DNA of 11,961 nt, from assembly GCA_026988195.1 (NCBI GenBank), contig JALSLS010000333.1:1-11961 (forward strand). Direction: 5' to 3'. The position numbers and the translations under genes are program-made. This stretch comes from Methylomonas sp. (lineage in GTDB: Bacteria; Pseudomonadota; Gammaproteobacteria; Methylococcales; Methylomonadaceae). Below, one piece after another: positions 1-7,583 of this stretch (its first letter is position 1; each line of letters begins with the position of its first letter). The notes beneath the pieces are model-generated. The model was not told where the DNA came from and did no database searches. It saw only the letters and a program-made list of their open reading frames with translations.

Positions 1-1
1 G

Positions 2-514
2 GAAGTTTTTTCATTGCAAGCATTTGTGCTGAAAATTAATGAAAATATGCATGAGTTAATTGGCAACCATGAGCTGAAGTTTACTGTTAATAATAAGGTG
101 AAAGCTGATGTAATGCTAGGAAATGAAGATGCTTTGCTGGGAGCTGTGATGAATTTATTAAATAATGCAGTTGAAGCTCAAGCTCAAGCAGGTAACGGTG
201 AGATCAGTATGGTGCTGAACCAGTATGATCAAAGTAGTTTGCAGATTAAAGTACAGGATAATGGGGTCGGTATCGATGAGGAAACTAAGCAACGACTATT
301 TGAACCTTTTTACACCACAAAAATAAAAGGAACCGGGCTGGGTTTGGCCGTGGTTGATAGTGTTATTAGGGCGCATAGTGGGTCAATTAAGTGTGAATCT
401 ACAAAAGGGGAGGGCACCTTATTTACCCTGCTTTTACCCTGTATTAATCAATATATTACAACTTTGTCAGAAGGTGATTATCACCCTATGGAGAATAGCT
501 ATGAAGCAGTATGA
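2..514 (+). CDS. flrB: Flagellar sensor histidine kinase FlrB/FleS, C-terminal part (5' end outside window)
   Basis: Only the C-terminal ATP-binding (HATPase_c) domain is present; the open frame runs off the left edge, so the start is not in the window. The kinase boxes appear in order: the N box (NLLNNAVEAQ, nt 151-180), the G1 box (DNGVGID, nt 257-277), the F box (FEPFYTTK) and the G2 box (GTGLGLAV, nt 329-352), followed by a short divergent tail. A family histidine kinase of this type autophosphorylates and passes the phosphate to its response regulator. Identification as FlrB/FleS rather than another NtrB-like kinase rests on context: it overlaps by 14 nt a FlrC-type sigma-54 activator, which is followed by the fli operon. 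The sensory and DHp portions cannot be judged. FlrB/FleS proteins are usually soluble with a PAS domain, but that part is not visible here. Confidence 0.88.
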   Translation, partial: EVFSLQAFVLKINENMHELIGNHELKFTVNNKVKADVMLGNEDALLGAVMNLLNNAVEAQAQAGNGEISMVLNQYDQSSLQIKVQDNGVGIDEETKQRLFEPFYTTKIKGTGLGLAVVDSVIRAHSGSIKCESTKGEGTLFTLLLPCINQYITTLSEGDYHPMENSYEAV

Positions 515-1898
515 TGTGTTAGTAGTCGAGGATGACCTTGATTTGTGTGAAGCGTTATGTGACACCTTAGAACTTGAAGGCTATAAAGTACTTTATGCTA
601 ATAATGGGACAGAAGCATTAAGTCAATTAGCTAAAAATAATTTTAGGCTCGTGGTGAGTGATATTCAAATGCCGGTGATGGATGGCTTTCAGTTGTTGAA
701 TAATATGCAACAGATGCATCCAGATACCCCCGTCGTATTAATGACAGCTTATGGAACTATTCCTAAGGCAGTGGAAGCGATGCAATCAGGAGCAGCAGAC
801 TATTTAATTAAGCCTTTTGAGGCTTCGGCTTTGGTTGGGAAGGTGTCTGAATTTGTGGTAGTTGAATCAACTCAGCCGAGTGAAAGAATTGTATTTGACC
901 CAAAGATGAAGCAACTTTATGCATTGACTGCAAAAGTAGCAAAAACGGATGTGTCCGTTTTATTGCAGGGGGAAAGTGGTACAGGGAAGGAGGTTATGGC
1001 CAGATATATTCACCAAAATTCTGGGTATCGTAGCGGCCCCTTTGTGGCGATTAATTGTGCGGCTATTCCAGAAAATATGTTGGAGGCTATCCTTTTTGGT
1101 TATGAGAAAGGAGCCTATACAGGAGCGGTGCAGTCAACAGCTGGGAAGTTTGAACAAGCTCAAGAGGGAACGATATTGCTTGATGAAATATCAGAAATGG
1201 ATATAAGCTTGCAAGCAAAACTATTAAGAGTTCTACAGGAAAAAGAAGTAGAGAGACTTGGAGGGCAAGACAAAATCGCATTAAACGTTAGAATTTTGGC
1301 TACCACTAATCGAAATTTAAAAGAACAGGTAGAACAAGGCCTATTTAGAGAAGATTTGTATTATCGATTAAGTGTTTTTCCGATTAAGATTCCAGCATTA
1401 AAAGAACGGGTTGGAGATATATTGCCGCTGGCAATGGCATTAATGAAAAAACATTGGAAAGAGGGAAAAGCTTTACCTGTTTTTAGTGAAGAAGCGGCTG
1501 TCGTGATGCAAAATTATAGCTGGCCAGGGAATGTAAGAGAGCTGGAAAATGTTGTGCAACGGGCATTAATTTTGAGTCAGAAAGGCTATATTTTACCTGA
1601 ATGCTTGATGTTTGAAGGTAATATGGATGAACAAATATTGCTAATGAAACCCACTGTCACCAATATGGAAAATATAAAAACAATAGCAAATAGCACTTTT
1701 GAAACAGCTGTTGCCGTTAGCGATGGTGCTTGTTTGGGGGATAGTGTGAGGTCAGCTGAAGAAAATATAATTTTACAAACTTTACGAGATGTAGATGGAA
1801 GCAGGAAAATGACGGCGGAGAAATTAGGAATTAGCCCAAGAACATTGCGTTATAAAATAGCACGAATGAAAGAGGCGGGTGTTGCTGTTCCTTGTTAA
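501..1898 (+). CDS. flrC: Sigma-54-dependent flagellar response regulator FlrC/FleR
   Basis: A 465-residue NtrC-family activator that, once phosphorylated by FlrB, opens sigma-54 promoters of mid/late flagellar genes. The receiver domain covers about residues 1-120, with acidic pocket E10/D11/D12, phosphoacceptor D54, T82 and K104. The central AAA+ domain has Walker A GESGTGKE at 157-164, the sigma-54 contact loop at 204-209 as GAYTGA (the usual motif is GAFTGA) and Walker B at about 224-229 (TILLDE). A Fis-type helix-turn-helix lies at about 419-459. The frame is open further upstream, but the ATG at 501 gives a receiver starting exactly at the canonical MKxYDVLVVEDD pattern and is preceded by GGAGAA at 490-495, so I chose it. 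It overlaps flrB by 14 nt, implying coupled translation. A variable linker of about 50 residues sits between the AAA+ and DNA-binding domains. Confidence 0.95.
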   Translation: MKQYDVLVVEDDLDLCEALCDTLELEGYKVLYANNGTEALSQLAKNNFRLVVSDIQMPVMDGFQLLNNMQQMHPDTPVVLMTAYGTIPKAVEAMQSGAADYLIKPFEASALVGKVSEFVVVESTQPSERIVFDPKMKQLYALTAKVAKTDVSVLLQGESGTGKEVMARYIHQNSGYRSGPFVAINCAAIPENMLEAILFGYEKGAYTGAVQSTAGKFEQAQEGTILLDEISEMDISLQAKLLRVLQEKEVERLGGQDKIALNVRILATTNRNLKEQVEQGLFREDLYYRLSVFPIKIPALKERVGDILPLAMALMKKHWKEGKALPVFSEEAAVVMQNYSWPGNVRELENVVQRALILSQKGYILPECLMFEGNMDEQILLMKPTVTNMENIKTIANSTFETAVAVSDGACLGDSVRSAEENIILQTLRDVDGSRKMTAEKLGISPRTLRYKIARMKEAGVAVPC

Positions 1899-1903
1899 GG
1901 AAC
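1887..1903 (+). terminator. Short hairpin across the flrC stop codon (weak terminator candidate)
   Basis: GTTCCTT (1887-1893) and AAGGAAC (1897-1903) form a perfect 7-bp stem with a 3-nt loop spanning the flrC TAA. No T-run follows, so it is not a classical intrinsic terminator. It could protect the 3' end or slow transcription before the fliE promoter. Confidence 0.25.
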
Positions 1904-1935
1904 GAGGATTCAATAATACCCAAGTCTGACTTGTC

Positions 1936-2012
1936 TTTTGGCTCCATAGGCATGCTAGAAAAACAGTTACGTAGCTGGCTATGGTCGCAACCAGCATCCT
2001 GCTTCAAGCGAC
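1936..2012 (+). repeat. Degenerate copy of a dispersed palindromic repeat
   Basis: This segment aligns with the core of the palindromic element at 10041-10114. The best block is 1961-1983 against 10065-10087, with 21 of 23 bases identical; weaker matches extend on both sides (TTTTGG..CCATAG against TTTTTGCCAATAG, and CAGCATCCTGCTTCAAGCGAC against CAGCGCCTTGCTATCGAC). A TACTTCGCGC at 2028-2037 also matches the terminal repeat of that element. Internally GCTGG (1974-1978) can pair with CCAGC (1991-1995). It has lost the long perfect arms, so it looks like an eroded copy. It fills much of the 329-bp spacer between flrC and fliE; the only other feature I see in that spacer is the sigma-54-like promoter. 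Confidence 0.6.
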
Positions 2013-2148
2013 ACTTGCACATCCATGTACTTCGCGCCTCTTGAGATAGTTTGATCAGAAACAAAAAAATCTGCGCAATCTGGGTGGGTTATTTATTGCC
2101 AGTTGCCTAAGCCTCTAAAAAGAGAGTAATGTGTCAATTTTTTGGTGT

Positions 2149-2164
2149 TGGTATAAAAAATGCT
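2149..2164 (+). promoter_or_regulatory. Candidate sigma-54 (-24/-12) promoter of the fliE operon
   Basis: The 16-mer TGGTATAAAAAATGCT fits the sigma-54 consensus TGGCAYRNNNNTTGCW: the invariant GG (2150-2151) and GC (2162-2163) are exactly 12 bp apart from G to G, and the flanking T, A and final T also agree. Transcription would be expected to start about 12 bp after the GC, near 2175, leaving a leader of about 50 nt before fliE. In Vibrio and Pseudomonas the fliE operon is sigma-54-dependent and driven by FlrA/FleQ (with FlrC/FleR acting on later genes), so the site fits context. The activator-binding site was not identified. Confidence 0.65.
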
Positions 2165-2227
2165 TATGTTTATATAAAGACGAGAATAGTGCATAGCAGT
2201 ATGATGCAGTAACGGTGAGAGAATAGT

Positions 2228-2554
2228 ATGAGCGATATAAATATAAACCAAGTTTTAGCCCAGATGCGAACCATGTCTATTGACGCATCTAGTCAGTCTA
2301 TAAAGCCAGCAGCAACGGAAAGTGATTCAGGTTCTGATTTTGCGGCCATGTTAAAAGATTCTATTGACTCTGTTAATGATACTCAAAAGGCATCAGGCGC
2401 ATTGTCAAAGTCTTTTGAACTGGGAGAGCCTGATGTTAGTTTAGCTGAAGTTATGATTGCCTCTCAAAAAGCCAGTGTTTCATTTCAAGCGATGTTACAA
2501 GTGAGAAATAAATTAGTTGATGCCTATAAAGATGTAATGAATATGCCGATGTAA
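2228..2554 (+). CDS. fliE: Flagellar hook-basal body protein FliE
   Basis: A 108-residue protein, the usual FliE length. FliE forms the junction between the FliF MS ring and the proximal rod and is the first rod-type substrate exported. The family-typical C-terminal half is clear: PDVSLAEVMIASQKASVSFQ followed by an AMLQVRNKLVDAYKDVMNM helix that resembles other axial-protein C-termini. The N-terminal 40 residues are S/D/A-rich and variable. The ATG at 2228 has GGTGAG at 2214-2219, 8 nt upstream. It is the first gene after the sigma-54-like promoter, and it is followed by a 156-bp gap before fliF. No signal peptide, as expected for a substrate of the flagellar export apparatus. Confidence 0.96.
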   Translation: MSDININQVLAQMRTMSIDASSQSIKPAATESDSGSDFAAMLKDSIDSVNDTQKASGALSKSFELGEPDVSLAEVMIASQKASVSFQAMLQVRNKLVDAYKDVMNMPM

Positions 2555-2668
2555 AGTAGAGTTAGGCTCTATATAGGGGGGGTATACGGCCATGCTCTGA
2601 ATGATTCTAAATCAAACAATAACCTCTACCCCTCTCAATTTAAGCAAAAGCACCCTGAACTACTACAA

Positions 2669-2674
2669 TATAAT
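2669..2674 (+). promoter_or_regulatory. TATAAT -10-like hexamer in the fliE-fliF gap
   Basis: A perfect TATAAT lies 36 nt before the fliF start, but I see no TTGACA-like -35 at 16-18 bp and no extended TG. The 156-bp gap (2555-2710) is otherwise AT-rich, with a small TAGAG/CTCTA hairpin right after the fliE stop and a G-run near 2575-2582. An internal promoter is possible but poorly supported; fliF may simply be read through from fliE. Confidence 0.18.
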
Positions 2675-2710
2675 TAATGACGTATGTTCCAAGTAACCGA
2701 AGACTAAAAA

Positions 2711-4468
2711 ATGAGTGAGCAAGACGGTGGCGATTTAGCCGAACTGGATGCACAATCCAGTGCGCTAGACGAATTAACCAAAGAAGTGGAAACCCCTCCT
2801 ATTTTAAAAGGCTTAGGTAATTTATCTATAGCCCGACAAATAGGTTTAATGCTGGGTATTGCATTGAGTGTTGCTGTAGGAATAGCGGTTGTTTTGTGGT
2901 CTCAAGCTGATTCATATGATTTACTTTATTCTGGTATGGCTGAAGAAGATGCCAGCGAAATCCTTGAAACCCTTGATCAAATGGGAGTTGATTACTCAGT
3001 AGAAACTGAGTCTGGTGCCATTATGGTACCAACAGACCAAGTCCGTAAATTAAAGTTAAAATTAGCCGCACAAGGCTTACCCAGAACAAAAATTTCAGGA
3101 TATGAAATACTGGATAAAGAATCAGGTTTTGGCACTAGTAAAAATATCGAGTTAATGCGTTTTCAACGCGCTTTAGAGGGTGAAATAGCTAGAACGGTTG
3201 CCTCTATTCAAAATATCAAGTCTGCCCGTGTTCTGCTGGCCTTACCTAAACAATCAGTGTTTGTACGTAAACGTAAAAAACCGAGTGCCTCCGTGATTGT
3301 TAATTTATATCGGGGAAGATCACTTGAAAAAGGCCAAATAGAAGCCATCGTTCACTTGGTGGCTTCCAGTGTCCCTATGATGGAGTCAACACAGGTGACC
3401 GTGGTTGATCAGAAAGGGCGTATGCTGAGTGCAAATGGATCTTCAGAAGAGATGAACTTAAATTCAAAGCAGTTTGAATATAAACAGAACCTGGAAGAGC
3501 ATTTAATGCAGCGCATTGAAAATATTCTTATTCCTCTGGTTGGGCGAGAAGGATTACAAGCACAAATTTCTGCAGATGTGGATTTTACTGTCACAGAAAA
3601 AACTCAGGAAATGTTTAACCCTGATTTACCCGCTTTAAGAAGTGAACAAACTCAAGATGAGCAAAGTTCAAATTCAGCTATTCAAGGTGTTCCTGGAGCG
3701 CTATCAAACCAACCCCCACCTGCTGGTGTAGCGCCTGAGTTAGCCGTAGGCGAAAATGCAGCAGAGACAGCATCACCGAGCTCTATTAGAAAGAGCGCAA
3801 CGCGTAACTTTGAATTGGATAAAACGATTACTCATACTCGGTTAGCAACAGGCGTTTTGCGTCGTTTGTCGATTGCTGTTGTGGTTGATGATAAAAAAGT
3901 ACAGTTAGGTGATGGGAGCTATACTAATCAAACTTATCCGCAGGAAGATATTAATCAATTAAGAGAGTTGGTTATGCAAGCTGTCGGGTTTGATAGTAGT
4001 CGAGGTGACCAAGTAACGGTGACGAATATTTCTTTTAGAATCCCTGATGCGTTTGAAGCTTTACCAGACCTTCCCTTGTGGGAGCAAGGTTGGTTTCTTG
4101 ATGCTGCAAAACAGTTGACTGCGGTTTTGGTTGTTTTGTTTATCGTTCTTGGTGTTTTACGTCCAGCTATGCGGGGCTTAGTTGCAAGAGATGAAGAAGT
4201 TAAAGCTTTACTTGATGCTCATGCAGAAGCTGATGCAATAGGGGGAACGGTTCGATTTGATGAAAATGGTAAACCTATTGCTGTACCTGTTACTGAAAAT
4301 GAGGCACAAGAGGGGGAAAAAGGTTTGTCTGCGGGGGTTGAAGATCTATTGTTATTAGATGCTCCGCAAAGTTATGAGAAACGGTTGGAATATGTACAAC
4401 AATTAATTGATGAAGACCCTCAATTAGTGGCTGAGGTTCTTAAAGGATGGTTAAAAAGCGATGTCTGA
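2711..4468 (+). CDS. fliF: Flagellar MS-ring protein FliF
   Basis: A 585-residue inner-membrane ring protein, within the family range of 550-600. After a cytoplasmic acidic N-terminus, the first membrane helix lies at about 44-64 (IGLMLGIALSVAVGIAVVLW). The YscJ/FliF ring-building domain follows, with the family signature of SYDLLYSGM and the QGLPR and ASVIV blocks. The second membrane helix is at about 465-484, and a cytoplasmic tail ends in a motif (QSYEKRLEYVQQLIDEDPQLVAEVLKGWL) of the kind that binds FliG. The region around residues 310-360 is rich in S, Q, P and A, as is typical of the variable periplasmic insert. The ribosome site is weak (GAAGA about 7 nt before the ATG). It overlaps fliG by 8 nt, so the ring and its rotor partner are probably co-translated. 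Confidence 0.97.
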   Translation: MSEQDGGDLAELDAQSSALDELTKEVETPPILKGLGNLSIARQIGLMLGIALSVAVGIAVVLWSQADSYDLLYSGMAEEDASEILETLDQMGVDYSVETESGAIMVPTDQVRKLKLKLAAQGLPRTKISGYEILDKESGFGTSKNIELMRFQRALEGEIARTVASIQNIKSARVLLALPKQSVFVRKRKKPSASVIVNLYRGRSLEKGQIEAIVHLVASSVPMMESTQVTVVDQKGRMLSANGSSEEMNLNSKQFEYKQNLEEHLMQRIENILIPLVGREGLQAQISADVDFTVTEKTQEMFNPDLPALRSEQTQDEQSSNSAIQGVPGALSNQPPPAGVAPELAVGENAAETASPSSIRKSATRNFELDKTITHTRLATGVLRRLSIAVVVDDKKVQLGDGSYTNQTYPQEDINQLRELVMQAVGFDSSRGDQVTVTNISFRIPDAFEALPDLPLWEQGWFLDAAKQLTAVLVVLFIVLGVLRPAMRGLVARDEEVKALLDAHAEADAIGGTVRFDENGKPIAVPVTENEAQEGEKGLSAGVEDLLLLDAPQSYEKRLEYVQQLIDEDPQLVAEVLKGWLKSDV

Positions 4469-5471
4469 TGTTGAATTTAACTTAAGTGCTACTGAAAGAG
4501 CAGCATTAATGCTCTTGGCTGTAGGTCAGGATAGAGCGGCGGCTGTGTTAAAAAATATGGGGCCTAAAGAAGTACAAATTGTAGGGTCTGCTATGGCCAC
4601 GATGGGGCAGATTACTTCAGAAATGGTCGATATTGTATTAGAAGATTTCATCATGGAAGTTAAGGATGAGACAGGGTTAGGGCTTGATTCTGATAGTTAT
4701 ATTAGAAATATGCTAACCAATGCACTAGGGGCTGATAAAGCGGGAAATATTATTGACCGTATCCTGATGGGGGCAAATAGTAAAGGGATTGAGCAGCTTA
4801 AATGGATGGATGTTCGCTCTATTGCTGATTTAATCAGAATGGAACATCCGCAAATTATTGCCATGATCTTGTCGTTATTAGAAGCTGATTTGTCAGCAGA
4901 AGTCTTGGCTTTATTACCTGAAAATCAGCGTTCGGATATTATTATGAGAATAGCGACTATGGAAAGTGTACAGCCCGCTGCAATCAAGGAACTAGATGAC
5001 ATGATGGAAAAACAATTAACAGGGAGTGACAGTGTTAAAGCTTCTAATGTTGGTGGCGTCGATTCGGCTGCTAATATTCTAAACTTCATGGAAGGTAGTT
5101 TGAGTGAAGAAATGATGGAGAGTATTAGTGAATTTGATGCTGATTTAGGGGGACAAATTCAAGATAAAATGTTTGTTTTTGCTGATTTAATTCAAGTAGA
5201 TGATCGGGGCATTCAAACCTTGTTAAGAGAAGTTTCTACTGATCAATTATTGGTTGCATTAAGAGGTGTGAGCGAAGGATTGAAAGAGAAAATATTTGGT
5301 AATATGTCAAAACGGGCGGCAGAGATGTTGAGGGATGACTTAGAGGCGGCGCCCCCTACTAAATTGAGTGAAGTGGAGCTAGCACAAAAAGATATACTCA
5401 GTATTGCTAAGAAACTGTCTGAATCAGGTGAAATGATGCTTGGAAGTGGTGGTGGTGATGAACTCGTCTAA
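4461..5471 (+). CDS. fliG: Flagellar motor switch protein FliG
   Basis: A 336-residue rotor protein that joins the FliF tail to the FliM/FliN ring and contacts the stator to generate torque. Three domains can be followed: the N-terminal FliF-binding part (about 1-100), a middle domain with the EHPQ motif at 128-131 that binds FliM, and a C-terminal torque domain. The last shows FADLIQVDDRGIQ (about 241-252) and the charged helix with R291-D292-D293-L294, equivalent to the stator-contact charges of other FliG proteins. A Gly-rich tail ends the protein. The ATG at 4461 lies inside the end of fliF and the 3' end overlaps fliH by 14 nt, so all three are tightly linked. Nothing suggests damage or unusual function. 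Confidence 0.97.
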   Translation: MSDVEFNLSATERAALMLLAVGQDRAAAVLKNMGPKEVQIVGSAMATMGQITSEMVDIVLEDFIMEVKDETGLGLDSDSYIRNMLTNALGADKAGNIIDRILMGANSKGIEQLKWMDVRSIADLIRMEHPQIIAMILSLLEADLSAEVLALLPENQRSDIIMRIATMESVQPAAIKELDDMMEKQLTGSDSVKASNVGGVDSAANILNFMEGSLSEEMMESISEFDADLGGQIQDKMFVFADLIQVDDRGIQTLLREVSTDQLLVALRGVSEGLKEKIFGNMSKRAAEMLRDDLEAAPPTKLSEVELAQKDILSIAKKLSESGEMMLGSGGGDELV

Positions 5472-6201
5472 AAACCAGTCATTCTCAAATTCGGAGCTTG
5501 AAGCATTAGGGTTATGGGATGTGTCCAAACAGCTAGGTAAAAAAAAACAACCTGCAATACTACAACCTAAAAAAGAGAAAGCAACCTTAACGGTTGATGA
5601 GATCGAAAAAATGCAGCAGCAAGCTTATGATGAAGCTTTTGCGCAGGGCAAAAAAGAAGGATTTGATGAAGGATTTAAGGAAGGGTCATCTAAGGGCTTT
5701 GAACAAGGTTTTGTTGAAGGGAAAGTAGAGGGTGAAAAAAAAGGATATGACGATAATTTACATTTAATACAAAAAGAAGCGACAGCATTTGTCAGTTTAT
5801 TAGAGGCATTAAGTGAACCCTTTAAAAACCTAGATGAAACGGTAGAAACAGAATTAGTTAATTTAGCTATTGGGATTGCCACTCAGATTGTACGAAGAGA
5901 GATAAAAATTGATCCCGGACAAATTGTTGCTGTTATTAGAGAAGCGGTCAATGCTCTTCCTATAGCCTCTCAAAAGCTAACTATACAAATGCATCCTGAT
6001 GATGCTGAACTGGTTAAACGTTCTTTAACACTGGATAATGCAGAATCACTCTGGAATATTATTGAGGATCCTTTGATGACACGAGGGGGGTGTAAGGTAA
6101 AAACAGAAACCTCTCTGATAGATGCCTCTATTGAAAATAGGCTGGCTGTTATTGTGGCGACAGTCTTAGGGGGCGAAAGAGATGAGGATCGGAAAGAATG
6201 A
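5458..6201 (+). CDS. fliH: Flagellar export-apparatus stator protein FliH
   Basis: FliH dimerises, inhibits and anchors the FliI ATPase, and docks it to the export gate and C-ring. From the ATG at 5458 it is 247 residues. A TTG 18 nt upstream in the same frame is possible but would add an odd EVVVV stretch, so I prefer the ATG. Residues 1-30 hold a conserved-type short N-terminal segment with W20. Residues 64-96 form an unbroken GxxxG ladder (nine glycines exactly four apart), the hallmark helix-packing repeat of FliH, followed by the conserved C-terminal FliI-binding domain (for example LVNLAIGIATQIVRREI). It overlaps fliG by 14 nt, and its TGA overlaps the fliI ATG by 4 nt (ATGA). Confidence 0.94.
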   Translation: MNSSKNQSFSNSELEALGLWDVSKQLGKKKQPAILQPKKEKATLTVDEIEKMQQQAYDEAFAQGKKEGFDEGFKEGSSKGFEQGFVEGKVEGEKKGYDDNLHLIQKEATAFVSLLEALSEPFKNLDETVETELVNLAIGIATQIVRREIKIDPGQIVAVIREAVNALPIASQKLTIQMHPDDAELVKRSLTLDNAESLWNIIEDPLMTRGGCKVKTETSLIDASIENRLAVIVATVLGGERDEDRKE

Positions 6202-7553
6202 TTCCCGAGCCGAATCGAAGTGAAAAATGGATTAAGAGAATACACCCATACATGGAAAGGTTGTCAGATATTCCTGAATTGGTGGTTGAGGGAAAATTAA
6301 GTCGCATGGTCGGATTAACCTTAGAAGCCGAAGGGTGTCGTGCAGCAATAGGCTCATTATGTCAGATCGAAACAAAGTCAGGAGACAGGATTGGAGCTGA
6401 AGTTGTTGGCTTTTCGGGGGGCTGTATTTTTCTGATGCCTACAGGAAGTACGCAAGGGTTGGAGCCAGGCTGCCGAGTTATTCCTCTTGGCAAGAAAAGC
6501 CTAGCAAAAGTAGGGGTCAGTCTTTTAGGTCGAGTTTTAGATGGGGCAGGAAATGCGCTGGATGATAAAGGGCCTTTAAAAACAGATGCCACTATTTCTT
6601 TGGGCGGCAAACCTATCAACCCACTTTCAAGAAAACCAATACGAGATACTTTAGATGTAGGAGTACGCTCAATTAACTCAATTTTTGCGGTTGGTCGAGG
6701 TCAAAGGATGGGCTTGTTTGCCGGTACTGGGGTTGGGAAAAGTGTGTTGTTAGGGATGATGACTAAATTTACCCGTGCTGACGTGGTTGTGGTTGGGCTT
6801 ATTGGAGAAAGGGGACGAGAAGTCAATGAATTCGTTTTAAAGATTTTAGGTGAAGAAGGTATGAAGCGATCAGTTGTTGTTGCTTCACCAGCAGATGATC
6901 CTCCCTTAATGCGTGTTCATGGCGCTATGTTAGCAACCAGTATTGCTGAATATTTTAGAGACCAAGGTTTAGACGTATTGTTATTAATGGATTCGTTAAC
7001 ACGCTATGCACAAGCGCATAGGGAAATTGCTTTGGCGATTGATGAACCCCCTGCAACTAAAGGTTACCCTCCTTCCGTATTTGCAAAGTTACCTCACTTA
7101 GTAGAAAGAGCCGGTAATGGAGATGAAGGCGGTGGTTCTATTACGGCCTTTTATACGGTATTGGCAGAGGGCGATGATAATAATGATCCCATTGCTGATG
7201 CAGCTCGAGGCGTATTGGATGGACATATCGTATTATCCAGATCTCTTGCTGAGTCAGGACATTTCCCAGCTATTGATATTGAAGCCTCTATTAGTCGTGT
7301 GATGTCGGATATAGCTGAGCCTAAACAGATCAAATTAGCGGGAGAGTTAAGACGGTTATATTCGCTTTATCAGCAAAATAAAGATTTGATTAGTGTTGGG
7401 GCTTACCAAGCAGGGGCTGACCCTAGAATTGATGAGGCTATTGCAAAAAATGCAGTAATTGCTGCATTTTTACAGCAAGATATGAATGAAGCGGTTGATA
7501 TTAGTCGCAGTTTAGCAGAGCTTGAAGCTTTGTTAGAAATGCCGGAAGTGTAA
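6198..7553 (+). CDS. fliI: Flagellum-specific export ATPase FliI
   Basis: A 451-residue F1-beta-like ATPase that energises and gates unfolding and export of flagellar subunits, working with FliH and FliJ at the cytoplasmic face. It has Walker A AGTGVGKS at about 175-182 and Walker B LLLMDS at 261-266, plus the family-specific run DSLTRYAQAHREIALAIDEPP and the GERGREV segment containing the catalytic glutamate. N-terminally there is the usual beta-barrel domain preceded by a short FliH-binding helix. The ATG overlaps the fliH stop (ATGA), so its translation is probably coupled. All key residues look intact. A non-flagellar type III secretion ATPase is excluded by context. Confidence 0.97.
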   Translation: MIPEPNRSEKWIKRIHPYMERLSDIPELVVEGKLSRMVGLTLEAEGCRAAIGSLCQIETKSGDRIGAEVVGFSGGCIFLMPTGSTQGLEPGCRVIPLGKKSLAKVGVSLLGRVLDGAGNALDDKGPLKTDATISLGGKPINPLSRKPIRDTLDVGVRSINSIFAVGRGQRMGLFAGTGVGKSVLLGMMTKFTRADVVVVGLIGERGREVNEFVLKILGEEGMKRSVVVASPADDPPLMRVHGAMLATSIAEYFRDQGLDVLLLMDSLTRYAQAHREIALAIDEPPATKGYPPSVFAKLPHLVERAGNGDEGGGSITAFYTVLAEGDDNNDPIADAARGVLDGHIVLSRSLAESGHFPAIDIEASISRVMSDIAEPKQIKLAGELRRLYSLYQQNKDLISVGAYQAGADPRIDEAIAKNAVIAAFLQQDMNEAVDISRSLAELEALLEMPEV

Positions 7554-7583
7554 TATCTAAGTTATAATTTTTTTGGGTAACTA

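Noticed and set aside
1831..2064. Minus-strand 77-codon ORF across the flrC end and the spacer
   Set aside because: It overlaps the flrC C-terminus and the repeat remnant, has no ribosome site of note and no recognisable domain; it looks like a by-product of the repeat.
2085..2100. Second sigma-54-like site TGGGTTATTTATTGCC upstream of fliE
   Set aside because: Spacing of GG and GC is right, but the positions after GG disagree with consensus and the site at 2149-2164 matches better and lies closer to fliE.
2576..2596. GG...GC arrangement after fliE as a sigma-54 promoter for fliF
   Set aside because: The GG to GC distance is one base too long and the flanking bases do not fit the consensus.
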